Shown here: positions 43,672 through 54,799 of the stretch, piece after piece
Layout of the letters: each line of letters starts with the position of its first letter
Numbering within the stretch: the first letter of the stretch is position 1
Assembly: GCA_003013855.2 (NCBI GenBank)
Contig: PVNU02000427.1
Location: 62,001-126,000, forward strand
Source of the DNA: Liriodendron chinense
Taxonomy: Eukaryota; Streptophyta; Magnoliopsida; Magnoliales; Magnoliaceae
DNA length: 64,000 nucleotides
Direction of reading: 5' to 3'
Notes under the pieces: model-generated
Told to the model about the DNA's origin: nothing
Seen by the model: the letters and a program-made list of their open reading frames with translations, nothing else
Databases searched by the model: none
Made by a program: the position numbers and the translations under genes

Positions 43672-44820
43672 TCTCCTGGTCTGACGGAGGTATAGCGTAG
43701 ATTAGGTCTAGCTTTATTTAGTTTTACTACTTTAGTAGGATTTAGTTGTCGGCGTTGCAGACTTCCATGCTCGACTCTCTCAGGTACTATTGTTCTCACT
43801 CTCTTATATTTTACCATTGCTCTCATGTTCATGCTCATTGCATATCTTTTTACATTGAGGACAATGCAAGATTTGGTTGGGGGGTGAGATGAGATTCCTC
43901 ATCTAGCAGTTTGCAACATTTCGAGCATCATATGTGAAAAAAATCTTTCGAATTTTCTAAAATTTCAAAACTCTTTTAGAAAACCTTATTTCTATGCATT
44001 CAAGATGATACAATATAAGAAAAGGAGATACAAAGTGAGTGATGTTGCGAGTTTTGAACTTCTCTTAATCTAATGTTTTATATGTGAATTCCCCTATTTA
44101 TGTGATTGATAGAAAATTTGAACACTCTTACACCTAATTCACATTACACGATTTTCATGGTTGAAGGGATTATGTGATTTGTGGGTTAGCTAGACTTAGA
44201 TTTGAGGTGTTGAGATACCAAGCCGGGGTACTTTGTCCATCCTTGTCCATGGGAAAATAACGAAAGATATGGATTTAAAAAATTCCTATCTAATTTAAAA
44301 GAAAAAGGAAAAGGAAGGATGAAATTGGGAATGATGGAGAAAATGGTGGAAAATTCTGAAAAGGGCTACCTATTACCAACCGGGGGATGGTCTACCCATA
44401 ACCAAAGCCGAAAATGGGACGTAGTGTGAAAGTCATCGGAAGGACGATTAGGCAAATTCCTGTCATTGGCTTGCTGTTGCTCTGTGCACCTTGAGATCCA
44501 TAGTTCAGTTGATCTATTAAGAAGATAATTCTAGAAACTCATGAGATGAACGTTCACTCTGCACACTAGGTTGAATTTGTTTGAGTTCTTCTATTTATCA
44601 ATCAATCAGCGAAAATTTCATATGGACACTTATTATGTTTTGAGAGTTTAAGGTTTCAACGTCTATCACCTCATTTTTTTTAATTTTACACTCGTATGTC
44701 TTGGAACGGATAAAAACATAGTTTTTGAAGGAGAGTTGGTTTGGAGGCTTGAAATTGTTTCACGCATGTTTTGCTCGGGACTAGTAAAAAGATGGTTGGG
44801 GGGGGGGGGGGGGGGGGGGG
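43672..44820 (+). other. 3' noncoding region of element F, terminal PPT turned into a 23-G run
   Basis: Internal box ACATTGAGGACAATGCAAG..GGTTGGGGGGTG (43852-43886), conserved block (about 44221-44495), and GGTTG followed by G to 44820 (44798-44820, 23 G). In relatives this is TTGGGGGGTG before the LTR. No gene. Confidence 0.85.
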
Positions 44821-46208
44821 TGTTGAACCTCCAATTTATACACTGTATAGCCCATTACATCACATTATATGCATGGTTTGCATGTTTAAAAGGCCCATCT
44901 AATGCAGGTTGTGTGATTGTAGGAATGAGAGCAGACTTCACCTAATCAAAGACCAAAAGGAGCCATATAGAGCTATTGGATGAAGATTGACTAAGGAGCC
45001 AAAGAAAGAAGAAAGCAAGGAAAGGAGAGAAAAGAAGAAAGGAAGAAAGAAAATGTGAAGAGAAGAAGGTCTGACCGGCCTTGATCGGTCGACCAAAGGA
45101 GCCAGACCGGTCAAGACCGGTCGGCCACCCCTTGGAAGCTCGCGGATCAAAGACCAGTATGGTCCGACCGATCTTGACCGGTCGGCCAACAGGTCAGGGC
45201 GTCCTTGGCACTCCCTGGACTCAAAATACACATGCACGACAGGTCAAGACCGGTTGGCTAACCCAATCCGACCAGCGATGACCGGTCGGCCACATGTTAA
45301 AAATGGAAGTTTCTAATTCCGAACTCCGATTTTCTCTGCGCATTGCATAACCTTACGCAAATTCTGGATGTTTCCGACGCAAGGGAGCTTCCCCGCTATA
45401 AAAGGACACCTAGGGTCTCTTCCTAGGGCATCATAGAAGCTAAGGAACTTCGTGGGAGAAGAAGGAAGCCATCGTGGAGCGTTTGCAACCCTCCAAACTC
45501 TGAGTTTTTATGTTTTATAGTTTTCTTTTATGAGTTCTAGTTGTAGTATGACAATGCTCGGCTAGAATCTCTCAGTTAAGGCTGAGAGTTGAAGCTTGTA
45601 GCCAATTTCATGTTTGATTCAGTTAAATTCAAGTAGCTTTACTTCAAGTTCGAATTTTGAATGTTTTAATTCTTAAAGTTGATATTTTTAGAAGTTTTAT
45701 GAGAGTTCATGTGCTCCGGACATGGATTCCTTGCAATTCTCTGAGATTATCATGTTTTGTTTTATTAGATTCGAATTATGGTAACCCTTGAGCATGCCAT
45801 AGTCCATAGGCATGGCTGTTACTCCGAAGGCTATGATTTCGAATTCTACATGCGGTTGAATGGGACTAGAACTTGGAAGTTCAACTTAACTGAGATTGAA
45901 TGTGCTTTAATGCTTTATTTTCCAACTAGATGAGAGATAGGACTTCACATCTAGTTGAGTTTTATACTTGAATTGATTGGATTGGCATGGGATTACAACT
46001 AGTGGATCCTTGAAAGCCTTAGTGTCTTTAATTACTGTATTTCTTATAGTTACTATTTTAGCATAATTCTTTCAATTGAATCACCAAACTGTTGCAATCC
46101 TAATTGTTGGAAGAGTCTAGAAGTTGTTATCTAATTCCCTGTGGATCGACCACGGTCTTACCGAGATTTATTACCACATTGCAGCCTTACACTGGAGGCG
46201 AGCGAACA
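44821..46208 (+). repeat. 3' LTR of element F
   Basis: 1388 bases. GACCGGTC array 45070-45290, TATAAAAG 45397-45404, leader hairpin 45569-45588 with a U-G closing pair. Confidence 0.93.
45397..45404 (+). promoter_or_regulatory. TATA box of F 3' LTR
   Basis: TATAAAAG followed by GACACCTAGGG. Confidence 0.75.
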
Positions 46209-46509
46209 GTGCCTCCCCATAGTGACCAGTGAGCATTGGCATGGGTGACAATTGTTGTTCGAACAACCCCTGTGACAAATGTGACACTCACTGATGTTTG
46301 CGTGCCTGTGTATCATTCGAATGACCCAGGGATGCATTGGTTCAATTCCAAGTAACATGCCCGCACCTTTGAATTAATTAATTGTATTTGATATTTGGGT
46401 GACGACCCCTCCGGCTTCATTTGGGTGTGGCTGATGAGTTATGACCAGACCATGCTTTTATGAGAGGATAACTTAAACATTGGATCAAGGGGTTACTGGC
46501 AATGATTGG
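46209..46509 (+). repeat. Continuation of the TGTAACGCCC-type LTR between F and D
   Basis: 301 bases with no relation to F or D. They begin with the right target copy of F, so they continue the sequence ending at 32496. D then interrupts the same host repeat; its left target copy is ATTGG (46505-46509). No ORF. Confidence 0.6.
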
Positions 46510-48014
46510 TGTTGAGCTCTTAATTGTGCATATTCTAACCCCAATTCATCAATCATTATGCAAGGTTTTCATAAATTAACGACTAATCTAATACAGGTTT
46601 TGTGATTGCAGGAATGAGAGTGGACTTCACTCAATAGGAGACCAAAAGGGTCTACTTAAGAGCTTTGGATGAAGACCCAAGGTGGGCCAAAGAAAGAAGA
46701 AAGCAAAGAGAAGAAAGAAAGAAAGAAATGAAGAAGAAAAGGAGCCAAGACCGGCCGTGACCGGTCGGCTAGGAGGGCCACGACCGGTCTAGACCGGTCG
46801 GCCATCTTCCCCTGATCTTGCTGAACCCTCTGGACACCCAAGCAACATGGTCCGACCGATCTTGATCGGTCAGCCAACAGGCCTTGTGCATGCTGGACTG
46901 ATGGGATAAGCAGTCCAACCGATCGAGACCAGTCGGCCACATGTAAAAATAGAAACTTTCTATTTCGGGCTCCAATTTTCTCTACGCACTGCGTACTCTT
47001 ATGCAAATTCTAGATGATTCCGACGCTGTGGAGCCTCCCCACTATAAAAGGACACCTAGGGATTGTTCCTAGGGCATCTAAGAATGGATTAAGCACGGTG
47101 GGAGGCGGCGGAAGTGGATTTCAGAGTTCCACAACTCCTCCTAGTTTTTTACTGTTTTTATGTTTTCCTTAGTTTGTTTCATGTTTCCTTGGATCATGAA
47201 CGGCTAAACCTCTTAGTTAGGGCTAAGAGGTGAAGCTTGTAGTGAATCTAAGATGTTTCAATTCGTTTAAGTTGGTTTTAAGTTGGATTTCATATTTATG
47301 AACAATGGTTTGAAGTTTAATTCAAGTTCTAAGTAGTTTTTCTTAGTCTTATGATGACTCATGGATGTTTGGAAGAATTGCTTGAGTTCTTAATTGTTGT
47401 GAACTAGTCTAGACTTGTATGATCCGAGGGATTGGAGTACGCTCTAGTACTATGATTTTCACAAGGGAACTTCCTACCAAAGTTCTACTTTTTCTGAGAA
47501 AGTCTGTACTATGTGGGACTGTGTATGTGATTTGAATAAGTTCAAATAATAATCTAGTTTTGTCTTGCGACAGGATTTAATGATGGTTATGATTGTGATC
47601 TCAGCCTATTGGAATTGGGACTGACCTATGAAATTGAGTATGCTCGTCCTAGCTTACATTGAGTGAATCATATGCATGGATCTTACATATAGCAGATTGT
47701 TGGTTTAACTGCTCTATCATCCGACTAGATAGATCTTAATTTCGATTCTAGTTGAGAAACTGTGAGACCACAACGAATTGAGTATCAAGGATTGCTACAA
47801 GTGGATCCTTGAACCCCTAGTGCCTTTTTATTAATTGATTACTTCAGTTTAGTTCAAAGTTATTATTTAAATTAATCATCTCAAATCTGGTTGTTAGCTT
47901 TTCAATAGAAACTATTGGAAGTATTTGTGAATTCTTACATAAGTCCCTGTGGATCGACCTCGGTCTTACCGAGATTATTACTACATTGCAACCCTACACT
48001 TGGGGAAGCGAATA
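46510..48014 (+). repeat. 5' LTR of element D
   Basis: TGTTGAGCTC to GCGAATA (final CA mutated to TA), 1505 bases. Array 46748-46940, TATAAAAG 47043-47050, leader hairpin 47208-47231 (one U-G), U5 hairpin near 47959. Confidence 0.93.
47043..47050 (+). promoter_or_regulatory. TATA box of D 5' LTR
   Basis: TATAAAAG followed by GACACCTAGGG. Confidence 0.75.
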
Positions 48015-48020
48015 AGTTTT

Positions 48021-48038
48021 TGGCGCCGTTGCCGGGGA
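48021..48038 (+). other. Primer binding site, tRNA-Asp, exact (element D)
   Basis: TGGCGCCGTTGCCGGGGA, a perfect 18-base complement of plant tRNA-Asp. Confidence 0.95.
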
Positions 48039-48586
48039 CTTTGACGGTTTTTCATAAAATTTCTGAAAATTGTATCTATTTAAGATTTTTAGGATTTTAG
48101 TACTAACTTAGTTTGTTTTGTTTGATTTTTCCTTTGCAGGAATTTCTAGGAAGTTGAAGAAGACATAAGGATCTCAAGTGCCAAGTCAGGTTCTATCTTT
48201 CTAACCTTACTCTTCTTCTTCTCCTATTCATTCCTATCATATTCATCTCTTGTAAAGTGGGTGGAGACTCTTTTTTGGATCTCTGATAGGTAGGCCTTAT
48301 GCCACCTGGATTCCTATTGGTCGGCTTTACCGTCTTGGATCACCTTGTGCTCAAAGATTTCTCTTCTCACCTTTACTCCTCTTTCTTGTTTTTCTGCACT
48401 TTTCTCAAAAGATTCAAAGAGTGGGTGGGGAGTTCTCTGAACCCCTATTGACCAGGAGAAATCGGTCTCTATCCTTGCTTCTGGCCTAGCCATTGTAAGA
48501 CACCTTGTGCTTCGATCTTAGAGAAGAGTAAAGAAAGGAAGGAAGAATTCTTCTTTCCTTTTTGTTTCATTCTTTTAAGATTTTGC
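48039..48586 (+). other. Leader of element D between PBS and gag
   Basis: No gene. Strong similarity to the leader of C including the internal duplication (GTGGGTGGAGACTC near 48258, GTGGGTGGGGAGTTCTC near 48422). Confidence 0.65.
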
Positions 48587-51500
48587 ATGCCACATTGGGC
48601 TTGGGATTCCAATAATCGACTTATAAGTGAAGGGGGAATAGTAGAAGGAATAGACAGAGAACCATATGTTAGGAGACATCTAACTTCTCCAATTTTGTCT
48701 GAAAATATGGCTGTAAATCAACCTAATCTGATGGCCAATCCAAATCTGGGCCAAAACCAAACCGAAACGGGAGAGAATGTGGTTGAGAATGTTCCCCGAC
48801 CAAGAACATTACGTGATTACTTGCAACCAGCAACAGCGAGCACTCCCTCATGCATAGTCTTTCCACAAAATGCAGGGAATGTACATTTGAAACCGAGAGT
48901 GATCCAACTCCTCCCGAGATTCCATGGATTAGACAGTGAAAGTGCCATCAGCACCTCAAGGAATTTGATGAGGTAATAACCACTATGCACTTTGCAAATG
49001 TAACTGATGATGTGGTTAGGCTTAAATTATTTCCTTTCACCCTTAAAGATAAAGCTAAAGGTTGGCTTCATGTATTAAGGCCAAGATCAATTGGTGCATG
49101 GACTGATATGCATAGGGAATTCATTAAAAAATTCTTCCCTACTCACAAAACGAACATGTTGAGGCGCCTTATCATGAACTTTGCCCAATAGGAAGATGAG
49201 ACCTTCTTTCAATGTTGGGAGAGGTTTAAGGACTTGTTAAATGCATGCCCACATCATGGTTATGAAATTTGGCGGGTTATAAGCTTTTTTCTATGAAGGA
49301 CTAACTTCACCCATGCGCCAATTCGTAGAGATGATGTGTAATGGGGAGTTCATGAATAAGGAGGCCGATGAAGCGAGGGACTATTTGGAGGAATTGGCTA
49401 AGAATGCACAATCTTGGGATACATCTAAACCAGCAAATTCCAAGACTAGCCAACAAAGGGAAAAAGGAGGAATTTATGTCAGAAGAGGATAACATAAGTG
49501 CACGTGTGGCTAGCCTCACAAGAAAAGTTGAGGCCATGGAATTAAAGAAAGGAGAGGCGATCAACTCTAATGACGTTGAAACGGTTTGTGGAATTTGTAC
49601 CGAAAATCAACATATAACACAAGATTGTCCCACAATCTCAACGGTTCAAGACATCTTACAAGAACAATCAAATGCCATAAATAGTTATCAACGGCAATTT
49701 GGTGCTCCAAAATCAAAGACGTTTAATGCTAGTTGGAAGAACCATACCAACTTCAGTTGGAGGAATGGACCCACTGCGAATGCAAACAATATCCCTCAAG
49801 CTCAACCTATACTAGGTCCATCTCTAGTCATTACTCCAAAAGTTACGCTAGATGAGATGTTGGGTGCATTTGTATCGGTTCGAGCTGAGTATAACAAGAC
49901 TAATTCTCTGAAAATAGATGGGTTCATTCAAGAGCAATTGAAATTCAATCAAAATTCAACTCAAGCCATCAATGAATTGAAAACCTCAATGGCTAGGGTT
50001 GAATCTCACCTCAGTGTTAGGAGAAAGGCACACTTCCTACCCAACCTCTTCTTAACCCAAGAACCCAATTTGAGATACAAGACGCAAGCTCATCCTCCCA
50101 ACATACGGAGCATGTTCAAGCTATCACCACTTTGAGAAGTGGGAAAATAGTTGATAAATCTAATTCGGTGAAGGCCCCAAAGCCTAAGGATTCGAAAAAT
50201 TCCAAAGAGGATGATAGCTCAAACAACACTCCACAAGTGAAAGAACCGGAAAGGCAATACAATCCAGTTGCCCCGTTTCCCCAAAGGTTGATTTCACCCA
50301 AACCTCCTAGTTAAAAACCTGAAAGTTTTAGAATTTTTCAAGCAGGTGAAGATCAACATCCCATTATTGGATGCTATAAAGCAAATACCATCCTATGCCA
50401 AATTTCTAAATGAATTGTGTACGGTCAAAAGGAAACACAACGTTCACAACAAAGTACTTTTGACTGAGAATTTGAGTGCTATCATCAAACAAGAGGTGCC
50501 CCAAAAATACAAGGATCCGAGTAGTACAACCATCTAATGCATCATAGGAGACTACCGGATTAAACAAGCCTTACTCGATTTGGAGGCAAGTGTAAACCTC
50601 ATTCCATATTCGGTTTACAAACAAGTTGGGTTAGGTGAATTAAAACCCACCAAAACCACACTCCAACCTGCTGATAGATCCATTCGTATACAGAGAGGAG
50701 TGATTGAGGATGTTTTAGTCCAAGTTGATAAATTCTACTACCCAGTAGACTTTATTGTCTTGGATACACATCCCGTAAAAAGTACCGGTGCTCAAATTCC
50801 CGTCATACTTGGCCACCCTTTTCTAGCTACTTCCAATGCTATTATCAATTGTAGAAACGAGCTTGTACAAATGTCCTTTGGAAATATGACACTTGAGCTG
50901 AATATATTTGATTTATACAAACAACCACGGGAGGTTGATGATGAGATCCACGAGATAAACATGATTGAATCATTCATGAAAGATACATTCCCCTTGTCAT
51001 TATATTCCAACCCTTTGGAGGCATGTTTGGCCCACTCTCATGAGAAAAATGATGACACAATACGAGAGATGGATGCCATTTTAGATGTGATGCCGGTGCT
51101 TGATAACAAAAGATGGAGGGTCGTATTTGAGCCTTTACTCGTAAACGAGAACAAGCCCCTTCCATCCAACATCAAGGCACCAACACTCAACCTAAAACCA
51201 TTACAAAGTGAGCTGAAATATGTCTATTTAGGTCGAGATGAGACATATCCGGTGGTGATTTCTTCCCACTTGGAAAAAGAACAAGAGAGTAGGCTACTTG
51301 CCACTCTAATAGAGCACAAGAGTGCCATTGGGTGGTCGATTGCAGATCTCAAAGGCAAAGACCCACTAATTTGTACTCATCGCATACACCTCGAGGAAAA
51401 TGCGAAGACATCTAGGCAACCACAAAGACGACTCAATCCAAACATGAAGGATGTGGTTAAGGCCGAAGTGGTGAAACTATTGGATGTGGGTATTATTTAC

Positions 51501-52207
51501 CCAATATCCGATAGTCAATGGGTGAGCCCAACTCAAGTGGTGCCTAAGAAATCCGGAATCACCATTGTAGCCAATGCCAATAATGAACTCGTACCAACCA
51601 GAGTCACTACCGGTTGGAGAATGTGCATTGACTACAGGAAGCGAAACACCGTCAAGAGGAAAGGCCACTTCCCCCTACCATTTGTTGATCAAATTCTAGA
51701 AAGGTTGGCTGGTCATTCCCATTTTTTCTTCCTTGATGGTTATTCAGGGTACAACCAAATAGAGATCGCCTGTAAAGACCAAGAAAAGACTACATTCACA
51801 TGTCCATTCGGCACTTTAGCCTATTGACGGATGCCATTTGGACTATGTAATGCCCCTGCCACCTTTTAGCGTTGTATGATGAGTATCTTTTCTGATATGG
51901 TGGGTACCATTCTCGAAGTCTTCATGGATGATTTCTCAGTATTTGGTTGTAGCTTTGATGAGTGCCTTGAGCACTTAAAATCTGTGTTGAAAAGATGTGA
52001 AGAGAAGAACCTTGTGATGAAGTGGGAGAAGTGTCACTTTATGGTTCAAAAGGAAATTGTACTTGGTCACATCGTTTCACAAAATGGAATTGAGGTGGAC
52101 AAAGCGAAAATAGATCTTATCTCTAACCTTCCACCACCCAAGAGAATACGAGATGTGAGGTCCTTTTTGGGACACGCAGGATTTTATAGAAGCTTCGTAA
52201 AGGACTT
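48587..52207 (+). pseudogene. Gag-protease-RT of element D, broken and cut by E
   Basis: Start MPHWAWDSNN. Gag with LRDYLQPA, a frameshift at the SESPYLHL block (about 48945), TAG 49189, a further frameshift near 49290 and another near 49480; knuckle CGICTENQHITQDC intact. Protease near 50575 reads DLEAS instead of DLGAS, with TAA stops at 50312 and 50535. RT has WRMCIDYRK, FLDGYSGYNQI, TGA 51826, TAG 51868, then FMDDF (51921-51935) and LGHAGFYRSFVKDF, where E has inserted after GACTT. The linker between protease and RT (HEINMIES, LEACLAHS) is related to part of the acidic tail of B, C and E. Confidence 0.9.
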
Positions 52208-53638
52208 TGTTCGCTCACCTCAAGTGTAAGGCTGCGATGTAGTAATAAAACTTGGTAAGACCGAGGTCGATCCACAAGGAATTTAAAACAACTTCCAGAC
52301 TATTCCAGCAACTCAGTTTGCAATAGATATGAGGATTCAATTGAGTAATTAAACTAAAACAGTAACTTAATGAAAACCAGTAATTTAAGGTACTAAGGCA
52401 TTTAAGGATCCACTTATAGCAATCCCATGTCAATCCAATCAATCCAAGTATAGAGCACAACTAGATTTGAAGTCCTATCTCTCATCTAGTTGGAAAATAA
52501 AGCATTCATACACATTCAATTCCATTCAAGTTGAACTTCCAAGTTCTAGTCCCATTCAACACATATAGATTTCAAAATTGTAGCCTTCGGAGTAACAGCC
52601 ATGCCTATGGACTATGGCTTGCTCAAGGGTTACCATGATTCGAATCTAAACAAACACCATATGATAATCTCAGAGATTTGCAAGGAATTCATGTCGGGAG
52701 CACATGAACTCTCATAAGACATCTCAAACTATCAACTTAAGGGACTAAAAGATTAAAAACCCAAACTTGAATTGAAATTACTTGAATTTAAACTGAATCA
52801 AACATGGAAATTAGCTACAAGCTTCACCTCTCAGCCTTAGCTGAGAGATTCTAGCCGAGCATTGTCATACTACAACTAGAACTCATAATAGAAAGCATAA
52901 AAACTATAAAAACCAGAAATTGGAGGGTTGCTGACGCTCCACGACTACTTCCATCCTCTTCCACGACCTTCCTTGGCTTCTATGATGACCTAGGAAGAGC
53001 CCCTAGGTGTCCTTTTATAGTGTGGAAGTCCCTTGCGTCGGAAACATCCAGAAATTGCGTAAGGCTACGCACTGCGCAGAAAATCTCGGAGCTTCACGGA
53101 GAAGCTTTGTTACGCAGACGACCGGTCGCACGACCGGTCTGAGCTCCCTGACGATCGGTCGCACGACCGGTCACAAAACGTCACTTTTTAGTCCAGAGAG
53201 TTTTGCCAGAATTCCGATTTAAAATTTTAATTCAAGGACTGGTCGCACGACCGGTCTGGGCATCGGACGACCGGTCGCACGACCGGTCGTGAATGGTCCA
53301 GTGGCCTCTATGCAAAACTCTTCTTCTGCAAACAATCGGACCGGTCGGACGACCGGTCCTGGCGATGGACGACCGGTCGCGCGATCGGTCTTGGCTTCTG
53401 TTTCTGCTTCCTCCTTTTGCTTCTTTCTTCCTTTCTTCTCCTCTCTTTCTACTTTCTTCGGTCCTTCTTCCTTCTTCATCCAATGGCTTCAAATGGCTCT
53501 TTTTAGTCTCCAATTGGGTGAATTCCGCTCTCATTCCTGAAATCACAAAACATGCATTAGATAGGCCTTTTAAGCATGAAAACCGTACATATAATGTGAT
53601 GTACTGGGCAATGCAATGTATAAATTGGAGGTTCAACA
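52208..53638 (-). repeat. 3' LTR of element E
   Basis: Minus strand TGTTGAACCTCC (53638) to GCGAACA (52208). Array 53120-53394 with GACCGGTCGTGCGACCGGTC units, TATA 53012-53019, leader hairpin 52828-52847. It holds about 35 more array bases than the 5' LTR. Confidence 0.93.
53012..53019 (-). promoter_or_regulatory. TATA box of E 3' LTR
   Basis: TATAAAAG on the minus strand followed by GACACCTAGGGG. Confidence 0.75.
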
Positions 53639-54799
53639 CACCCCCCAACTAGCTTTTTGCTAGTCCTGAGCAAAACATGCGTGAAACATTTTCAAACCTC
53701 CAAACCAAACCTCCAACAGAAACCATGTTTCTATCCATCCCAAGAGATACAAGTATAAAATTTGGAGAAATTAGGTGCTAGAAGCTGAAACCTTAAACTC
53801 TCAAAACATAATAAGTGTCTACATGAAATTCCCGCTGATTGATTGATAAATAGAAGAACTCGAACAAATTCAACCTAGTGTGCATAGTGAAAGTTCATCT
53901 CATGAGTTTCTGGGATTATCTTCTTTATAGATTAAGTGAACCAAGGATTTTAAGGTGCACAGAGCAACAACAAGCCTATGACAGGAATTTGCCTTACCGT
54001 CCTTCTGACGGCTTTCACACTACGTCCCATTTTCGGCTTTGGTTACGGTTCGACCATCCCCCGGTTGGTAATAGGTAGCCCTTTTCAGAATTTTCCACCA
54101 TTTTTCCTTCATTCCCGATTTCATCCTTTCTTTTCCTTTTTCTTTTGATTTAGATAGGATTTTTTTAAAAATCCATATCTTTCGTTATTTTCCCATGGAC
54201 AAGGATGGACAAAATACCCCGGCTTGGTTTCTCAACACCTCTAAATCAAAGTCTAGCTAATCCACAAATCACATAAGCCTTTCAACCCATGAAAACCGTG
54301 TAATGTGAACTAAGTGTAAAAAGTGTTCAAATTTTCTACTGATCACAACAATAGGGGAACTAACATATAAAACCATTATGTTGGGAGAAATTCAAGACTT
54401 ACAACATCACACACTTCGTATCTCCTCTTCGTATACTCCTATCATCTCGAATGCATGAAAATAAAGTTTTCTAAAAGAGTTTTGAAATTTTAGAAATTTT
54501 AAAAAAAATTGCGCATATGAGGCTTGAAATGTTGCAACATGCTAGATGAAGAATCTCATCTCACCCCCCAACCAAACCTTGCATTGTCCTCAATGTAAAA
54601 AGATATGTACTGAGCATGAACATGAGAGCAATGGTAAAATATGAGAGAGTGAGAACAATAGTACCTGAGAGAGCGATCATGGAAGTCTTCAACCCAACAA
54701 CTAAAGCTACTTAAAACAGTAAAAACTAGATAAACTAAACCTAATCTACGGAAAGCAATAAAGATAACTAACCCGTCCTTGTAAAAAAAGGGATCTCCA
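53639..54799 (-). other. 3' noncoding region of element E with two PPT-like tracts
   Basis: Minus strand: terminal tract AGTTGGGGGGTG next to the LTR (53639-53650) and internal box ACATTGAGGACAATGCAAG..GGTTGGGGGGTG (54562-54596), with the conserved block between (about 53940-54230). No gene; the ORF at 53878-54078 is an antisense reading of that block. Confidence 0.8.

Larger units (their letters stand above)
32497..46208 (+). mobile_element. Element F: full-length but decayed gag-pol LTR retrotransposon
   Basis: Two LTRs (1386 bases after removing the nested solo LTR; 1388), decayed PBS, complete gag-PR-RT-RNase H-integrase order, PPT. About 9.6 kb without the insert. Flanks GTGCT (32492-32496) and GTGCC (46209-46213) look like a target duplication with one change. 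It is the nearest thing here to the autonomous partner of B and E, whose LTRs are of the same type. Confidence 0.9.

Noticed and set aside
53293..53652. 119-codon plus-strand ORF and antisense 138-codon ORF at the E LTR
   Set aside because: They translate the GACCGGTC array (Thr-Gly-Arg and Asp-Arg-Ser repeats) and the LTR start in either direction.
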